Part shown: positions 52,494-61,291 of the stretch, piece by piece
Numbering within the stretch: the stretch's first letter is position 1
Layout: the number at the start of each line of letters is the position of its first letter
NCBI GenBank assembly: GCA_030427725.1
Contig: JAUICV010000001.1
Location: 186,001-250,000, forward strand
DNA: 64,000 bases
Direction of reading: 5' to 3'
Source of the DNA: Chlamydiia bacterium
GTDB taxonomy: Bacteria; Chlamydiota; Chlamydiia; Chlamydiales; GCA-2402025
Program-made: the position numbers and the translations under genes
Notes under the pieces: generated by a model
The model's database searches: none
What the model saw: only the letters and a program-made list of their open reading frames with translations
Told to the model about the DNA's origin: nothing

Positions 52494-54227
52494 TTATTTA
52501 GTGTAGAAATCCTTAGCAGCTCCTAAACAGCAAAAAAGAGCAGAGGCTAAAGGAGCATCCTCTTGAGAAGGGTTTCTGTCAGGGTGAAGTTTGCGAGACA
52601 ATTTCTTGAAAGCCTTCAAGACAGATTTTTCGTCAGTGCTTTCAACACCTAAAAACTCTTTCTCTGAACATTTATTTATGACGATCTTTCTCCTGAAGAA
52701 CTCAAGATCTGGATTACTCGCTGCGGTTGAGAAATTTTTTGCAAGATCTTGGCAACTAGTATTATAGTTACTAGAAAATCCATAGCGGGTAGTGGGGCCT
52801 CGAGGTGTGTGAATGCCTGGAAAGTGTTGTGAGTTGAAAAATCCTGCAAAGAACCCTGTATAGTCAAAATTTGTGTTATGAGTATGAGAATATCTCCTTC
52901 CAGATGTAGAAGAATTGGCGGAAGCATAACTTCTGTAGTAAGACCTTTGAGAACGCTGTTTCCTAGAGCGGATTTTTTGTATTTCATCACCTAAAAGATT
53001 TTTAAATCTAGAATCTGATTCGCATTTGCTTGCATAGATTTCTTCGATATCACTTGGAGGACAGCTCAGAAACTTGGAAAATTGTAGACCGATGGGAAGG
53101 TCTACTTTAGCTCCATATCGTATCAATAGCTCTGCAACTTCATAATTTGCTTTCCATAAAGCTATAGCTAATAGCTCTGAGGTGTTCTTTACATTGGGGT
53201 CTATACCACTTTTTAAGATTTCGGATAAAACAGTTGAAATGCGAACGGTTGTTTTAACGGATGTATATAAAAATTCAAACGTTTGATTGCTTAATTTTCC
53301 AAAGAAAGCGGGGATCTGTTCAAAATTATCTTTGTTTTTTGCAATTTCTTTAAGATAGCGCATATCACCTGTGTTTAAAGCTTCATCAATAACTGATGTT
53401 GTAGTTGATTTTTGTAAAGAACAGAAGCTTGGTTCCAGTTTAGGATTAACTCCATTTAAGAGAAGAAGTTTAAAGGCGTCAAAATTGTCAGCTTTTAATG
53501 CGTGATTTAATGGCTCAGAGCTATTTAAAAAGTCAGTCTTTAGTCCAGCGTTAAATATAAGAGATAAAATTTCAGTGCGTTTCGGATTTGGAAGATCTAA
53601 ATAATTAGATTTGTCTAAAAACGAAAAAAAATTTCTTAATAAATAGGTTTGATTGGAGGGACTGTAGGAAAACTGAAAGAGTGACTTTACTTGGCACATG
53701 ACTTTTAAATAGCTTAAATCCTGCGATTCACAAGCATTTTTTATAACTTCTGCTAAAGGTAGATTATATTGCCATGAATCATTGTTAGGCTTGTCGATAC
53801 CGTAGGAGAGTAAAAGTAAAGCGAGTCTCTGATTATTATATAGAATAGCATTTGTTAAATGATTTTGAGTCGCGTCATTTATTTGGACACCCTCTTCAAG
53901 TAAGAGCTTTACAAGTTTTAGGTTATTGTTTTGGATATTATAATTCAAAAGTTCAGGAGGTAACTTAGAGGTTCCTTTAAAAAATTTAAAAACAAATATA
54001 TAAATTTTTGTAATAGTGACGCTTTCGAAGCCAATCGCGAAATTTGTTAATTCTTTAGGGCTTACAATAAATACAGGAGTTAGTAGGGGTGTTGTTAAAA
54101 CAAATACTGTCGTTTTAAAAAACTCTAAGGCAGCTTCTTTAGTCTTTGAAAGGGTTGAGATAGGTTCGTGATCTAGCTCATATCTTTGATTGTACAGCTC
54201 TTTTGCGGCAAGAGAAACGGGTCCCAT
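52494..54227 (-). CDS. Ankyrin-repeat protein with C-terminal J domain
   Basis: A 577-residue protein. A hydrophobic segment (FFKTTVFVLTTPLLTPVFIV, residues about 34-53) near the N-terminus could be a membrane anchor. Residues about 95-410 hold ankyrin-like repeats (LKLVKLLLEEGVQINDATQNHLTNAI, FDAFKLLLLNGVNPKL, YEVAELLIRYGAKVDLPIG). A Ser/Tyr/Arg-rich linker follows (QRSYYRSYASANSSTSGRRY). The final 60 residues form a J domain with the HPD tripeptide in FKKLSRKLHPDRNPSQ. A J domain at the extreme C-terminus after ankyrin repeats suggests recruitment of Hsp70 (host or bacterial) to a bound target. A frameshifted paralogue lies directly upstream. Candidate effector. Confidence 0.83.
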   Translation of the reverse strand: MGPVSLAAKELYNQRYELDHEPISTLSKTKEAALEFFKTTVFVLTTPLLTPVFIVSPKELTNFAIGFESVTITKIYIFVFKFFKGTSKLPPELLNYNIQNNNLKLVKLLLEEGVQINDATQNHLTNAILYNNQRLALLLLSYGIDKPNNDSWQYNLPLAEVIKNACESQDLSYLKVMCQVKSLFQFSYSPSNQTYLLRNFFSFLDKSNYLDLPNPKRTEILSLIFNAGLKTDFLNSSEPLNHALKADNFDAFKLLLLNGVNPKLEPSFCSLQKSTTTSVIDEALNTGDMRYLKEIAKNKDNFEQIPAFFGKLSNQTFEFLYTSVKTTVRISTVLSEILKSGIDPNVKNTSELLAIALWKANYEVAELLIRYGAKVDLPIGLQFSKFLSCPPSDIEEIYASKCESDSRFKNLLGDEIQKIRSRKQRSQRSYYRSYASANSSTSGRRYSHTHNTNFDYTGFFAGFFNSQHFPGIHTPRGPTTRYGFSSNYNTSCQDLAKNFSTAASNPDLEFFRRKIVINKCSEKEFLGVESTDEKSVLKAFKKLSRKLHPDRNPSQEDAPLASALFCCLGAAKDFYTK

Positions 54228-54374
54228 TTAATTAAACTCCCAATCTAAAATTCTAAAAGAGGAGGTATTGTAATTTCTGGATTTTGAAAAGTCAATATCA
54301 ATATAATTAATTAGATAAACTATTATTTAATCAACCTTCAGAGGTGAAGGATGTATTTGTGTGCCTTGTTATAA

Positions 54375-54399
54375 TCAAAGGCAATAAGATTGCCTTTGA
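54375..54399 (-). terminator. Hairpin downstream of the broken ankyrin-J gene
   Basis: A perfect 10-bp inverted repeat (arms 54375-54384 and 54390-54399, 5-base loop) lies 50 bases after the stop codon of the minus-strand pseudogene. The following minus-strand sequence TTATAACAAGG is weakly U-rich. Confidence 0.55.
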
Positions 54400-54448
54400 A
54401 ATTTGATCTACTACGAGAATTTGTAAGATAAAGTATTAAAACTAAGTT

Positions 54449-56075
54449 TTATTTGGTGTAGTAGGCCTTAGCTGCACCTAAACAGCAAAAAAGGGCATGT
54501 GCTAATTCTTTATCATTCGTTTCTTGATATCTGTCGGGATGGATTTTGCGCGCTAGTTTCTTGTAAGCTTTTAAAACGGTGCTTTTTTCTGTGCTTTCAA
54601 TACCTAGAAATTCTTTCTCTGAGCATTTTTTTTGAACAATTTTTTCCCTGTGGGATTCAAGAACTGGATTGTTTGAAGCTGATGTGAATTCTTTTACAAG
54701 CTTTTGGCAGGTAATATTGTAGTTTTGAGATATACCATAACTGTTATTATTAGTACTGCTACTGGTATTACCTGTACCTCCAAAATTGGAGTGAGAGTGG
54801 TTTCTTCTTTGCTGACGACGAGCTCTTTCTTGACGAGCTCTTTGCTGAGAATCTTTTTTAGCTCTGATTTTTTCTATTTCATCGTGAAGTAGCGTTTTAA
54901 AAGCAGGATTTGATTCGCACTTAGCTGTATAAATCTCTTCAATATCGGAATATCTTGTATCATGGTTTACAAAACTTCCTATAGGGAGGTCTACTTTAGC
55001 TCCGTATTTTAGCAGTTTGAATGTTTTGATTGTACAAAGCATAACCTAGTAGGTCAGATTTATTATCTATATTGGGATCTATGCCGAGTTTTAAAATTTC
55101 TTCAAGAACTTTACTTGTATTTAGGTCCGACCCTCTAGGATGTTTTAAGAAGTCAAAGACTGACCAATATAAAAAATCATTGTCGGTGTCGAAATTGTTT
55201 TTGTCTTTTGTTAGTTCTTTAAGATAACGTAAGTCGCCATTTTTACAAGCTTTGTTAATAATTCGTATTGAAAGAGGGTCATCGCTAGAAAACCGAGTAG
55301 TTTTTTTCATGTCTGCTCCATACGAAAGAAACATTTTAAAGGATTCAAAATTGTCTGCCCTAAAAGCCTTCTCTATGGGTGAATCAAAGCTTGTTTTTAA
55401 GTTGGGGTCTAGTCCAGCTTCTAACAAAAGCTTTGTAATTTTTACTTTTCTTTCTTTGGAAGGGAGGTCTTGTTCTAAAAAACTAAAAGGACAGAATATC
55501 TGTTCATCTGGGTCTCGTAGTGAACTTAGTTTGAAAATCACTTTAAAGAAATCTAAATCTTCTTTAGAGCAAGAACATGATCTGTTAATTGCATCATTAA
55601 GAAGTGGATAGCTATTTCTATCGGTTTTGGCTGGTGGATTGTTAATTCCAAATGAAATTAAAAGTAAGGAAAGAGCCTTTTTATCGGCTCTGATCGCATC
55701 TCCTAGAAGCTCGTGAGTTTTAGGAGTTGCTTTGACTCCTGATTTGAGTAAACATTTTACAATCTCAAGATTGTTATTTATGATGTGATAATCTAAATGA
55801 TCTGAGGGAAATTTAGAGATGTCATTGAAGAGTTTAAAAGCAAATATATAAAGTTTTAATGTTGTTATACTGTCAGCGCTAAGAGAAAAGTTTGCTAGAT
55901 TGAAAATTTTTAGAGCAAATAGAGGAGATAAAGTAGTCGTTACAATAATAAAAACAGTCGTCTTAAAAAATTCTGAAGCTACATGCTTGGTTTTTGAAAT
56001 GATTGAGCTGGGAGTTTGATTAGGATCATATTTTTCGTGATATAGAGAGCTTGCTTGAATAGAAATGTTATTCAT
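54449..56075 (-). pseudogene. Frameshifted paralogue of the ankyrin/J-domain protein
   Basis: Two overlapping frames together reproduce the intact neighbour. The 5' part (56075 down to 54996, 359 codons) has the N-terminal hydrophobic segment (FFKTTVFIIVTTTLSPLFAL) and ankyrin-like repeats up to LGYALYNQNIQTAK, then reads IRS-stop. The 3' part (54449 to about 55042) resumes with KLLKYGAKVDLPIG and continues through a Gln/Arg-rich linker to a J domain (YKKLARKIHPDRYQET). The intact paralogue reads YEVAELLIRYGAKVDLPIG at this place. Restoring 8 bases (GAACTGCT, duplicating a local ACTGCT) would rejoin the frames, so a small deletion between short repeats near 55006-55016 is the likely cause. 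A sequencing error or programmed shift is not excluded. Confidence 0.8.
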
Positions 56076-56260
56076 GTTTTTCTCCTAATTATAATAAAAA
56101 GAAAAATATTATAACATATAAGACAGTGTTTAATTCAATGTTAAAATAAAATCAACTACATTAAAGGTTATAAACTAAAAAAAATTATTTCCGATAATAA
56201 TTATTTGAAGTAAGTGGAGTTATTAGGTAAAGCTTTATTTTTCAAAATATTCATAGGTCG

Positions 56261-58726
56261 ATGGTGGTTAAAAAAATTATGTTTTTTCAGTTCCTTAGTC
56301 TCGTTTTGTTCTCATTTTCATTTGTTGAAGCAGCGTCTCAAATAGGAAGTCAAATGACCACGAGTGAGGAGGTTTTGGCCCTTATGAATTGCGCCAGTGC
56401 TTCATCTCAAATTGAAGAGGCTAGCTCTTTGTATTCTCAATATCTTAATCAGTATCAAGCTAAGGAGATTAGCTGGATAGATTTAGAGACCAAACATAAG
56501 AACATCTTTAGCGCTTTAATAGTGAATATCCAGGATTTGATCACCTCTTCTGAGGCTTCAATTCACGCGATTGCGAACGATTTTGATGCAGAGCATCAAG
56601 CAGAGTACGTAGCTCATATTCAAACGCTAATTGGGATAGCCCAAGAAGACCTAAATATTCCTGCAGATCAAGTCTTTCTTCCTCCACTTCCATCTGATGA
56701 TTTGACTTATCCAAATCTTATCGAGGATGGAGAATTCCCATCAGAGGGTAAGTGGAGCTTAAGCTCAGGTAATGGCACATTGGACAATGGACAAATAATT
56801 ACAGATAACCCAAATGGAGCATCATTTTCTCAGGTTGTTAAAACGACACCAGGAAGTTGGTATATTATCTCAACAGATGTTACGGGAGCATATGAGGGAG
56901 TAGACAAATATGGAAATCCAAACCCCTATAGTGGATCAATTGCTGCTATCGGTGCTAATGCAGAGTTTCCTCAAGTATCAAATGAGTTAGATCAAAAGGA
57001 GATGCAAAGAAGATATTTTTGGGTTCAAGCATCTTCAAGCTCAATGACAATCACAATAAGTGGAAGCGGAGTCACTGGATCAAATTTAGGTCCAATTTTT
57101 CAAAATGTGAGTGTTCGAGATCTAAAAATGGATTGTAGTACTCAAGATGGTCAAAGCAAAGCCATGGCTTTAGCTCAGCTGATTTGTCCTCCAGTTTATA
57201 CGGCTGGATCTCCCTCTGTTGGTTGGTATCCACAAGTAACAAACAAGCTTGAATCGGGAGATAATCTTTTAGATGGTGAAATTTTGATCATGAAAAATGT
57301 TGATCAATCAGCTCTTGGAAATGCGGGGCATCCTTATTGGTATTTTTATGCAAGAAATCCTGCAAATCAAAGTATAAAGATCGTCAATGGATTAAATGGT
57401 GCAAACGGATTATTTTTACCAGCTGGAGCTGATCCAACAACAAATGGACCTCTTCCCATTCCAAATGCTAACTATAACCTCTCTTTTAAAGTAGATGTCC
57501 CGAATAATCAAAGTGGAAACATGAGAGTTACATTTAGCGCTATTAATCTAAATAGTGGATTGCAAAGTGCAAAATTTTACCAAGACTTTACAGACCTGCC
57601 GTCTGGATTAAATGCATTATCTATGAAAATTCCATCTGCTACATTTTCAGAGGATGGGACCTTTTTTAGACCGTCAGTAACATTTGCAAATACTGGATCA
57701 TCTCCATGCTATCTCTATGATGTAATGCTGGTTCCAAGCTCTTTAGGAGTTTACTCAAAAATCAACGCGATCAATCCTTATAATCCTTCTCGGTCTTGGT
57801 ATAATCCAAAAGGATGTAATATTAGTTATAATTTTCAAAAAGGCAACATAAGCACTGACTTTGGGATAGCTCTAACTGGAAACACAATGTTCTCAGCTAA
57901 TCCAAATTATGTAAGTGTCTCAAATCAGGGAATCGTTTTAAACAGCAATTGTCAAAGCCCTTCTGTGTTTGAAGGAGGGGGAATTCAATCCACTCAACTA
58001 ATTGATCCCATGAGAAATTTTTCTATTTCTGTTTCTTTCTCTTCTCTTGGATCAAGCCCTAGCTATGAGCCAACATTTGCTGTTTGGACATATGGTGAAT
58101 CGCAAAGAGGGATGGGGAGTGCTCTAACTCATAGATACGCTCCAAGTACAGATCCCATCACTGAGTTTGATGTAGAAATGGGATCTGACCCAAATACAGG
58201 CCAAGCCCCAGCAACACCAAATCAGATGTACATGAGACCAGGCTCCTATATTGGAGATGGAGCAGGAGGGCATAATGAGATTTTACCTCCAGGAGGTAAT
58301 TGGGTTTTAATGCCTAATTTTTGGCAGAAAAATTCAACGGGCTCTTTTGATTCATACATATTAACAATCTCTGGAACTTGGGTTGATGGTCATCTAATTT
58401 TGAAGAGAAGCATCGAAAATACAATTTCAAAAGAAGTGACAGATTTTGGGGAGCAAGATTTGGGGATAGGTCCATTTGGCGCTATGTATATAAGGGCTGC
58501 TTTGGAAAACCCTATATGGAATGCAAAAAGTCACATTTTAGGAACAGCTTCTGTTGCTATTCACAATATAACAATCGTTCAGGGTGAAGAAATTCCAGAG
58601 AATGTTAAGCGCTCTATCCCCACTTCAATGATAGACTATACTTGGTTTACACCAGGTGGAGGGGGAGGCATTGCTTATACAACGTTTCTTCCTAGGACTG
58701 ATTACAACTTTACTCGTGAAAATTAA
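56261..58726 (+). CDS. Large secreted protein with lectin/GH16-like C-terminal domain
   Basis: An 821-residue protein with a signal peptide (FFQFLSLVLFSFSFVEAAS). Residues 30-130 are helical. Residues about 150-290 look like a carbohydrate-binding-type beta sandwich (NLIEDGEFPSEGKWSLSSG, SFSQVVKTTPGSWYIIS). A second related region spans about 335-495. The C-terminal part (about 550-800) has features of a concanavalin-like jelly roll: FAVWTYGESQRGMGS and then ITEFDVEMGSDP, where E635-F-D637-V-E639 fits the glycoside hydrolase 16 catalytic motif ExDxE. Length and domain order match no protein I know. Secreted glycan-binding or glycan-cleaving activity is a reasoned guess. Its own unit: divergent from the pseudogene, OMP gene downstream. 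Confidence 0.78.
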   Translation: MVVKKIMFFQFLSLVLFSFSFVEAASQIGSQMTTSEEVLALMNCASASSQIEEASSLYSQYLNQYQAKEISWIDLETKHKNIFSALIVNIQDLITSSEASIHAIANDFDAEHQAEYVAHIQTLIGIAQEDLNIPADQVFLPPLPSDDLTYPNLIEDGEFPSEGKWSLSSGNGTLDNGQIITDNPNGASFSQVVKTTPGSWYIISTDVTGAYEGVDKYGNPNPYSGSIAAIGANAEFPQVSNELDQKEMQRRYFWVQASSSSMTITISGSGVTGSNLGPIFQNVSVRDLKMDCSTQDGQSKAMALAQLICPPVYTAGSPSVGWYPQVTNKLESGDNLLDGEILIMKNVDQSALGNAGHPYWYFYARNPANQSIKIVNGLNGANGLFLPAGADPTTNGPLPIPNANYNLSFKVDVPNNQSGNMRVTFSAINLNSGLQSAKFYQDFTDLPSGLNALSMKIPSATFSEDGTFFRPSVTFANTGSSPCYLYDVMLVPSSLGVYSKINAINPYNPSRSWYNPKGCNISYNFQKGNISTDFGIALTGNTMFSANPNYVSVSNQGIVLNSNCQSPSVFEGGGIQSTQLIDPMRNFSISVSFSSLGSSPSYEPTFAVWTYGESQRGMGSALTHRYAPSTDPITEFDVEMGSDPNTGQAPATPNQMYMRPGSYIGDGAGGHNEILPPGGNWVLMPNFWQKNSTGSFDSYILTISGTWVDGHLILKRSIENTISKEVTDFGEQDLGIGPFGAMYIRAALENPIWNAKSHILGTASVAIHNITIVQGEEIPENVKRSIPTSMIDYTWFTPGGGGGIAYTTFLPRTDYNFTREN

Positions 58727-58730
58727 AAAT

Positions 58731-58759
58731 AAGAGCATTTTCCAAAAAAAATTGCTCTT
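58731..58759 (+). terminator. Hairpin after the 821-codon gene
   Basis: Arms AAGAGCA (58731-58737) and TGCTCTT (58753-58759) can pair, with further A-T pairing inside the loop after one bulge. It lies four bases past the stop. No U-tract follows, so termination strength is uncertain. Confidence 0.4.
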
Positions 58760-58818
58760 AAGTAAAATAAATATATAAGATGCAACGCTCACCCAAAACT
58801 ATTTTAGGAGTGGTAGAA

Positions 58819-59496
58819 ATGAAAATGCGTTACTTAGCTTGTTGTGTAGCTTTTTTACAAATGAGTCTTTTTGCAACCTCAAAGCAGCAAACTGAATCTC
58901 TTTCAAAATCATTTGAAGGGGTAAAAGTGTCAGCAAGCGTTGGCTATAGTGGAATCTTGTTAAACTCAAGTAGATCTGGCCCAAAGCCAAAGAGTAGCAC
59001 AAGTTATGGCGCCAACGGTGTTGGAGTTCAGGCTAAACTAGGTTATGATTTATCATTTTGTGAAAGATGTCTTGTGGGGCTTGGCGCTTATGGTCAGTAT
59101 AACTCAGAAAAAACAACCAATGAGTTTTATGAAAGCTCAGCTACAACATCTGCAACTAGCAGAACGTTTTCAATGCCATGGAATGTGGGCTTAGATCTTA
59201 GGTTAGGTCTTGTTCCCATGAGAAACTGTCTTTTATTTATTTACGGGGGAGTTGATTGGGGATATCACAACTTTAAGTATGTAACTAAAGGACTAAACGA
59301 AAGCTTCACTCAGTTTAAAGCTGGAGGACTTCTCGGTGCTGGAATCGAGCAATCCTTTTGCGAACACTGGCTTGTCTCAGTTTCTGTTGATTATAGATGG
59401 TATGGCTCAGAAAACATCACTTATAGCAATGGTACAGTACAAGCTATTCAAGCTCGTTTAGCAACAGGGCTTTTCTCTTTCGGATATAGATTTTAA
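58819..59496 (+). CDS. Outer-membrane beta-barrel protein
   Basis: A 225-residue protein with a signal peptide (MKMRYLACCVAFLQMSLFATS). The mature part shows repeated amphipathic strands (VKVSASVGYSGILLNSS, GVGVQAKLGYDLSF, CLVGLGAYGQYNSE, NVGLDLRLGLVPM, CLLFIYGGVDWGYHNF, FKAGGLLGAGIEQSF, WLVSVSVDYRWYG) and ends in Phe (FSFGYRF), as expected for an 8-strand OmpA/Opa-like barrel. Paired Cys residues (FCERC) may form disulfides. I start at the ATG at 58819, which has AGGAG 8 bases upstream, rather than the in-frame ATG at 58780 that would bury the signal peptide. Confidence 0.85.
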   Translation: MKMRYLACCVAFLQMSLFATSKQQTESLSKSFEGVKVSASVGYSGILLNSSRSGPKPKSSTSYGANGVGVQAKLGYDLSFCERCLVGLGAYGQYNSEKTTNEFYESSATTSATSRTFSMPWNVGLDLRLGLVPMRNCLLFIYGGVDWGYHNFKYVTKGLNESFTQFKAGGLLGAGIEQSFCEHWLVSVSVDYRWYGSENITYSNGTVQAIQARLATGLFSFGYRF

Positions 59497-59509
59497 TGTT
59501 CTTTTTTTT

Positions 59510-59535
59510 TCTGTAGTGGTCAGCTCCACTACAGA
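59510..59535. terminator. Hairpin between convergent outer-membrane-protein genes
   Basis: A 10-bp perfect inverted repeat with a 6-base loop (arms 59510-59519 and 59526-59535) follows a T-run on the plus strand. As at 25601, the homopolymer tract is on the 5' side (plus) or appears as A residues after the hairpin (minus), so no classical U-tail exists on either strand. Confidence 0.55.
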
Positions 59536-59567
59536 GTTTAGATCCAATGGACTTGCACTCTGCAATA

Positions 59568-60167
59568 TTAAAATTTAATGCCATATTTAGTGAATAGAAT
59601 AGGGTAGTTCATTAACTCTGTTGATTTAAAGTTGGTTGCCAATGTGGGCACAGAGACATGAACTTCAATAAAGTTTTTATTGCCACTAGATTTTGTGAAT
59701 TCCTTGCCAAATACAAAATCAGGTGAAAATGTACTAACTGAATTTTCTCCAAGAGGTTTTACTTGGTTGCCGAACCCAAAGCCACCCATAACACCCAATC
59801 CAATATAAGAAGGGTTTTTGTTTGAGGGACTAAGATAATAATGGCCAGATAGGGTCCCATTGAAATAGTGTGCGACAAAAATAGTTGAATAGCTAATAGA
59901 GCCATCCCAACCTAATCGATTATGGCGTGATCTATATCCAACACCTACATTTGGAGTAAAGAAAAACATAGGCTCAAAAATAATAGGACCTATACCTACA
60001 GTAATATATGGATAGGACTCCTGGTTTACGTTATCTAGTTTCGACTGTGTAGCGATACTTTCCTTTGTGCTGACTGTATCATTCGTTAAAAGTTCACAAT
60101 TCGCAGAGTTTATAAAAAATGAGCTTAAAACAATTCCAAACAATGTTGATTGTATTATTTTTTTCAT
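59568..60167 (-). CDS. Secreted, probably outer-membrane beta-barrel protein
   Basis: A 199-residue protein with a signal peptide (MKKIIQSTLFGIVLSSFFINSANC). A polar stretch (residues 25-50) is followed by strands typical of a barrel: YPYITVGIGPIIFEPMFFF, NVGVGYRSRHNRLGWDGSISYS, GTLSGHYYLS, YIGLGVMGGFGFGNQVK, and a terminal Phe (TKYGIKF). No family recognised. The Cys at the signal-peptide end (SANC-E) might also make it a lipoprotein, but the lipobox is poor. Convergent with the previous OMP gene. Confidence 0.7.
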   Translation of the reverse strand: MKKIIQSTLFGIVLSSFFINSANCELLTNDTVSTKESIATQSKLDNVNQESYPYITVGIGPIIFEPMFFFTPNVGVGYRSRHNRLGWDGSISYSTIFVAHYFNGTLSGHYYLSPSNKNPSYIGLGVMGGFGFGNQVKPLGENSVSTFSPDFVFGKEFTKSSGNKNFIEVHVSVPTLATNFKSTELMNYPILFTKYGIKF

Positions 60168-60841
60168 ATCTTTTGTTTGTGGTGTTAGTAATATTGTTTG
60201 ATTATTTTAAATACAACAAAAGATTAAAGTGAAGTGGAAAATGTAATTAAGCTAGCTCTGGTTTAAAAAAGAATATTAAAAAACCTTTTTTTCTGTTATG
60301 TAAAAACTCTCTCATTAAATCGCTGAATTGGTCTTGGATTTATATAATAGCATCTAGAAGATGGGTAAGACGTTCTGCCGTGGATGTGTTTGTACAGATA
60401 TAGGAGGATAAGATGCCAGGCAAAGTATCAACGAAAAGGTCTCTACTATGAAAAATGTTATCAAGACGATAAGAGAAACGAAACAAACAAATGCTCTTTA
60501 TTATGACGGTACTGTAGCTGAAAGTTATGAGAAGCCTGAGGTGTTACAACAGATCCTAGATGCAAAATCTTGAAGCTTACGAATCAAACTGGATGTAAAT
60601 TCAGGGTATAGCTTTATCTTGAAGAAATTGCATGATAATAATAGATTTTTTTTTAAATCCTTTCGAAAAATGGGTTTTTGGCTTGAAAATAGCAAATAAC
60701 TTGCCAAAAGGGCATTTTTAGATTTACTAGAAACCCAATATAGTGCGAAAGTTATTGAAAGTCTAAAGATAGTTAGGCTTTTCTAACGAACCTTCTGGGG
60801 GAGTTAGGCGTTTTTTAATTTTAAGGAAGAAGTAGATACTA
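60168..60841. other. Long intergenic region upstream of cspA
   Basis: About 670 bases without an established gene. It contains a 12-codon frame with a strong ribosome site (60413) overlapping a 41-codon frame (60448-60573), listed separately. A small hairpin GTTAG-GCTTTT-CTAAC at 60772-60787 lies in the probable cspA leader and AGTTAGGCG recurs at about 60802. No tRNA-like or other structured RNA is recognised. Confidence 0.45.
60413..60573 (+). CDS. Possible translationally coupled short ORF pair (12 and 41 codons)
   Basis: An ATG at 60413 with an ideal Shine-Dalgarno (AGGAGG, 5-base spacer) opens a 12-codon frame (MPGKVSTKRSLL) whose TGA overlaps the ATG at 60448 of a 41-codon frame (MKNVIKTIRETKQTNALYYD and onward, ending ILDAKS). 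The ATGA overlap suggests coupling. I know no homologue. It could be a leader peptide with a small protein, or a decayed gene fragment. Confidence 0.3.
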
Positions 60842-61045
60842 ATGGAAAAATTTACAGGAATAGTTAAGTTTTTTAACACTCAAAAAGGTTTTGGATTCAT
60901 TACACCAGACTCTGGAGATAAAGAGATCTTTGTTCACGTGAACGGAGTTGAAGGTGGTTCTGAACTAAACGAAGGACAAAAAGTCGAGTACACAAAAGAA
61001 CAAGGCAAAAAAGGTCCTGAAGCAAGAAATGTTCGTGGACTTTAA
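60842..61045 (+). CDS. cspA: Cold-shock domain protein
   Basis: A 67-residue single-domain RNA/ssDNA chaperone. RNP1 is KGFGFITP and RNP2 is EIFVHVNG; the start [19 protein letters not shown] and end [13 protein letters not shown] are typical. AAGGAAGAAG precedes the ATG. The long leader upstream with a small hairpin might control translation, as in other csp genes, but no known cold-box is recognised. A clear terminator follows. Chlamydiaceae largely lack csp genes as far as I recall. Confidence 0.96.
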   Translation: MEKFTGIVKFFNTQKGFGFITPDSGDKEIFVHVNGVEGGSELNEGQKVEYTKEQGKKGPEARNVRGL

Positions 61046-61061
61046 TCACTAAGTCCAAGTG

Positions 61062-61106
61062 AAAAAATACTGCTAAAAGAGTAATTGATTGGCAGTATTT
61101 TTTTTT
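61062..61106 (+). terminator. Rho-independent terminator of cspA
   Basis: Arms 61062-61073 and 61092-61103 form a perfect 12-bp repeat with an A-run on the 5' side and a run of nine T residues on the 3' side, 17 bases past the cspA stop. Confidence 0.9.
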
Positions 61107-61177
61107 CAAAGTCCTATTGTCAAAAACCGTTTTCTCACATAATTTTTTAGAATAAATTCAAAAGTCGAAGTTGTTCC

Positions 61178-61199
61178 AAACATTTTCGGGAATGTTTTT
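61178..61199 (+). other. Small hairpin of unknown role upstream of the exporter operon
   Basis: AAACATT (61178-61184) and AATGTTT (61191-61197) pair around TTCGGG and are followed by TT. It may be a weak second terminator or an operator for the exporter operon that starts at 61292. Confidence 0.3.
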
Positions 61200-61291
61200 A
61201 TTGATGAAAGATTTGTGTATGCATTTTAACTAAGTGTTAAATCTAAAAAATATCGTGTTTCTTTTTATATAAAAATATATATAAAAAATAT

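Noticed and set aside
60525..60707. 60-codon minus-strand frame in the cspA upstream region
   Set aside because: No ribosome site, low-complexity Lys/Leu composition, and overlap with the better-supported short plus-strand frame.
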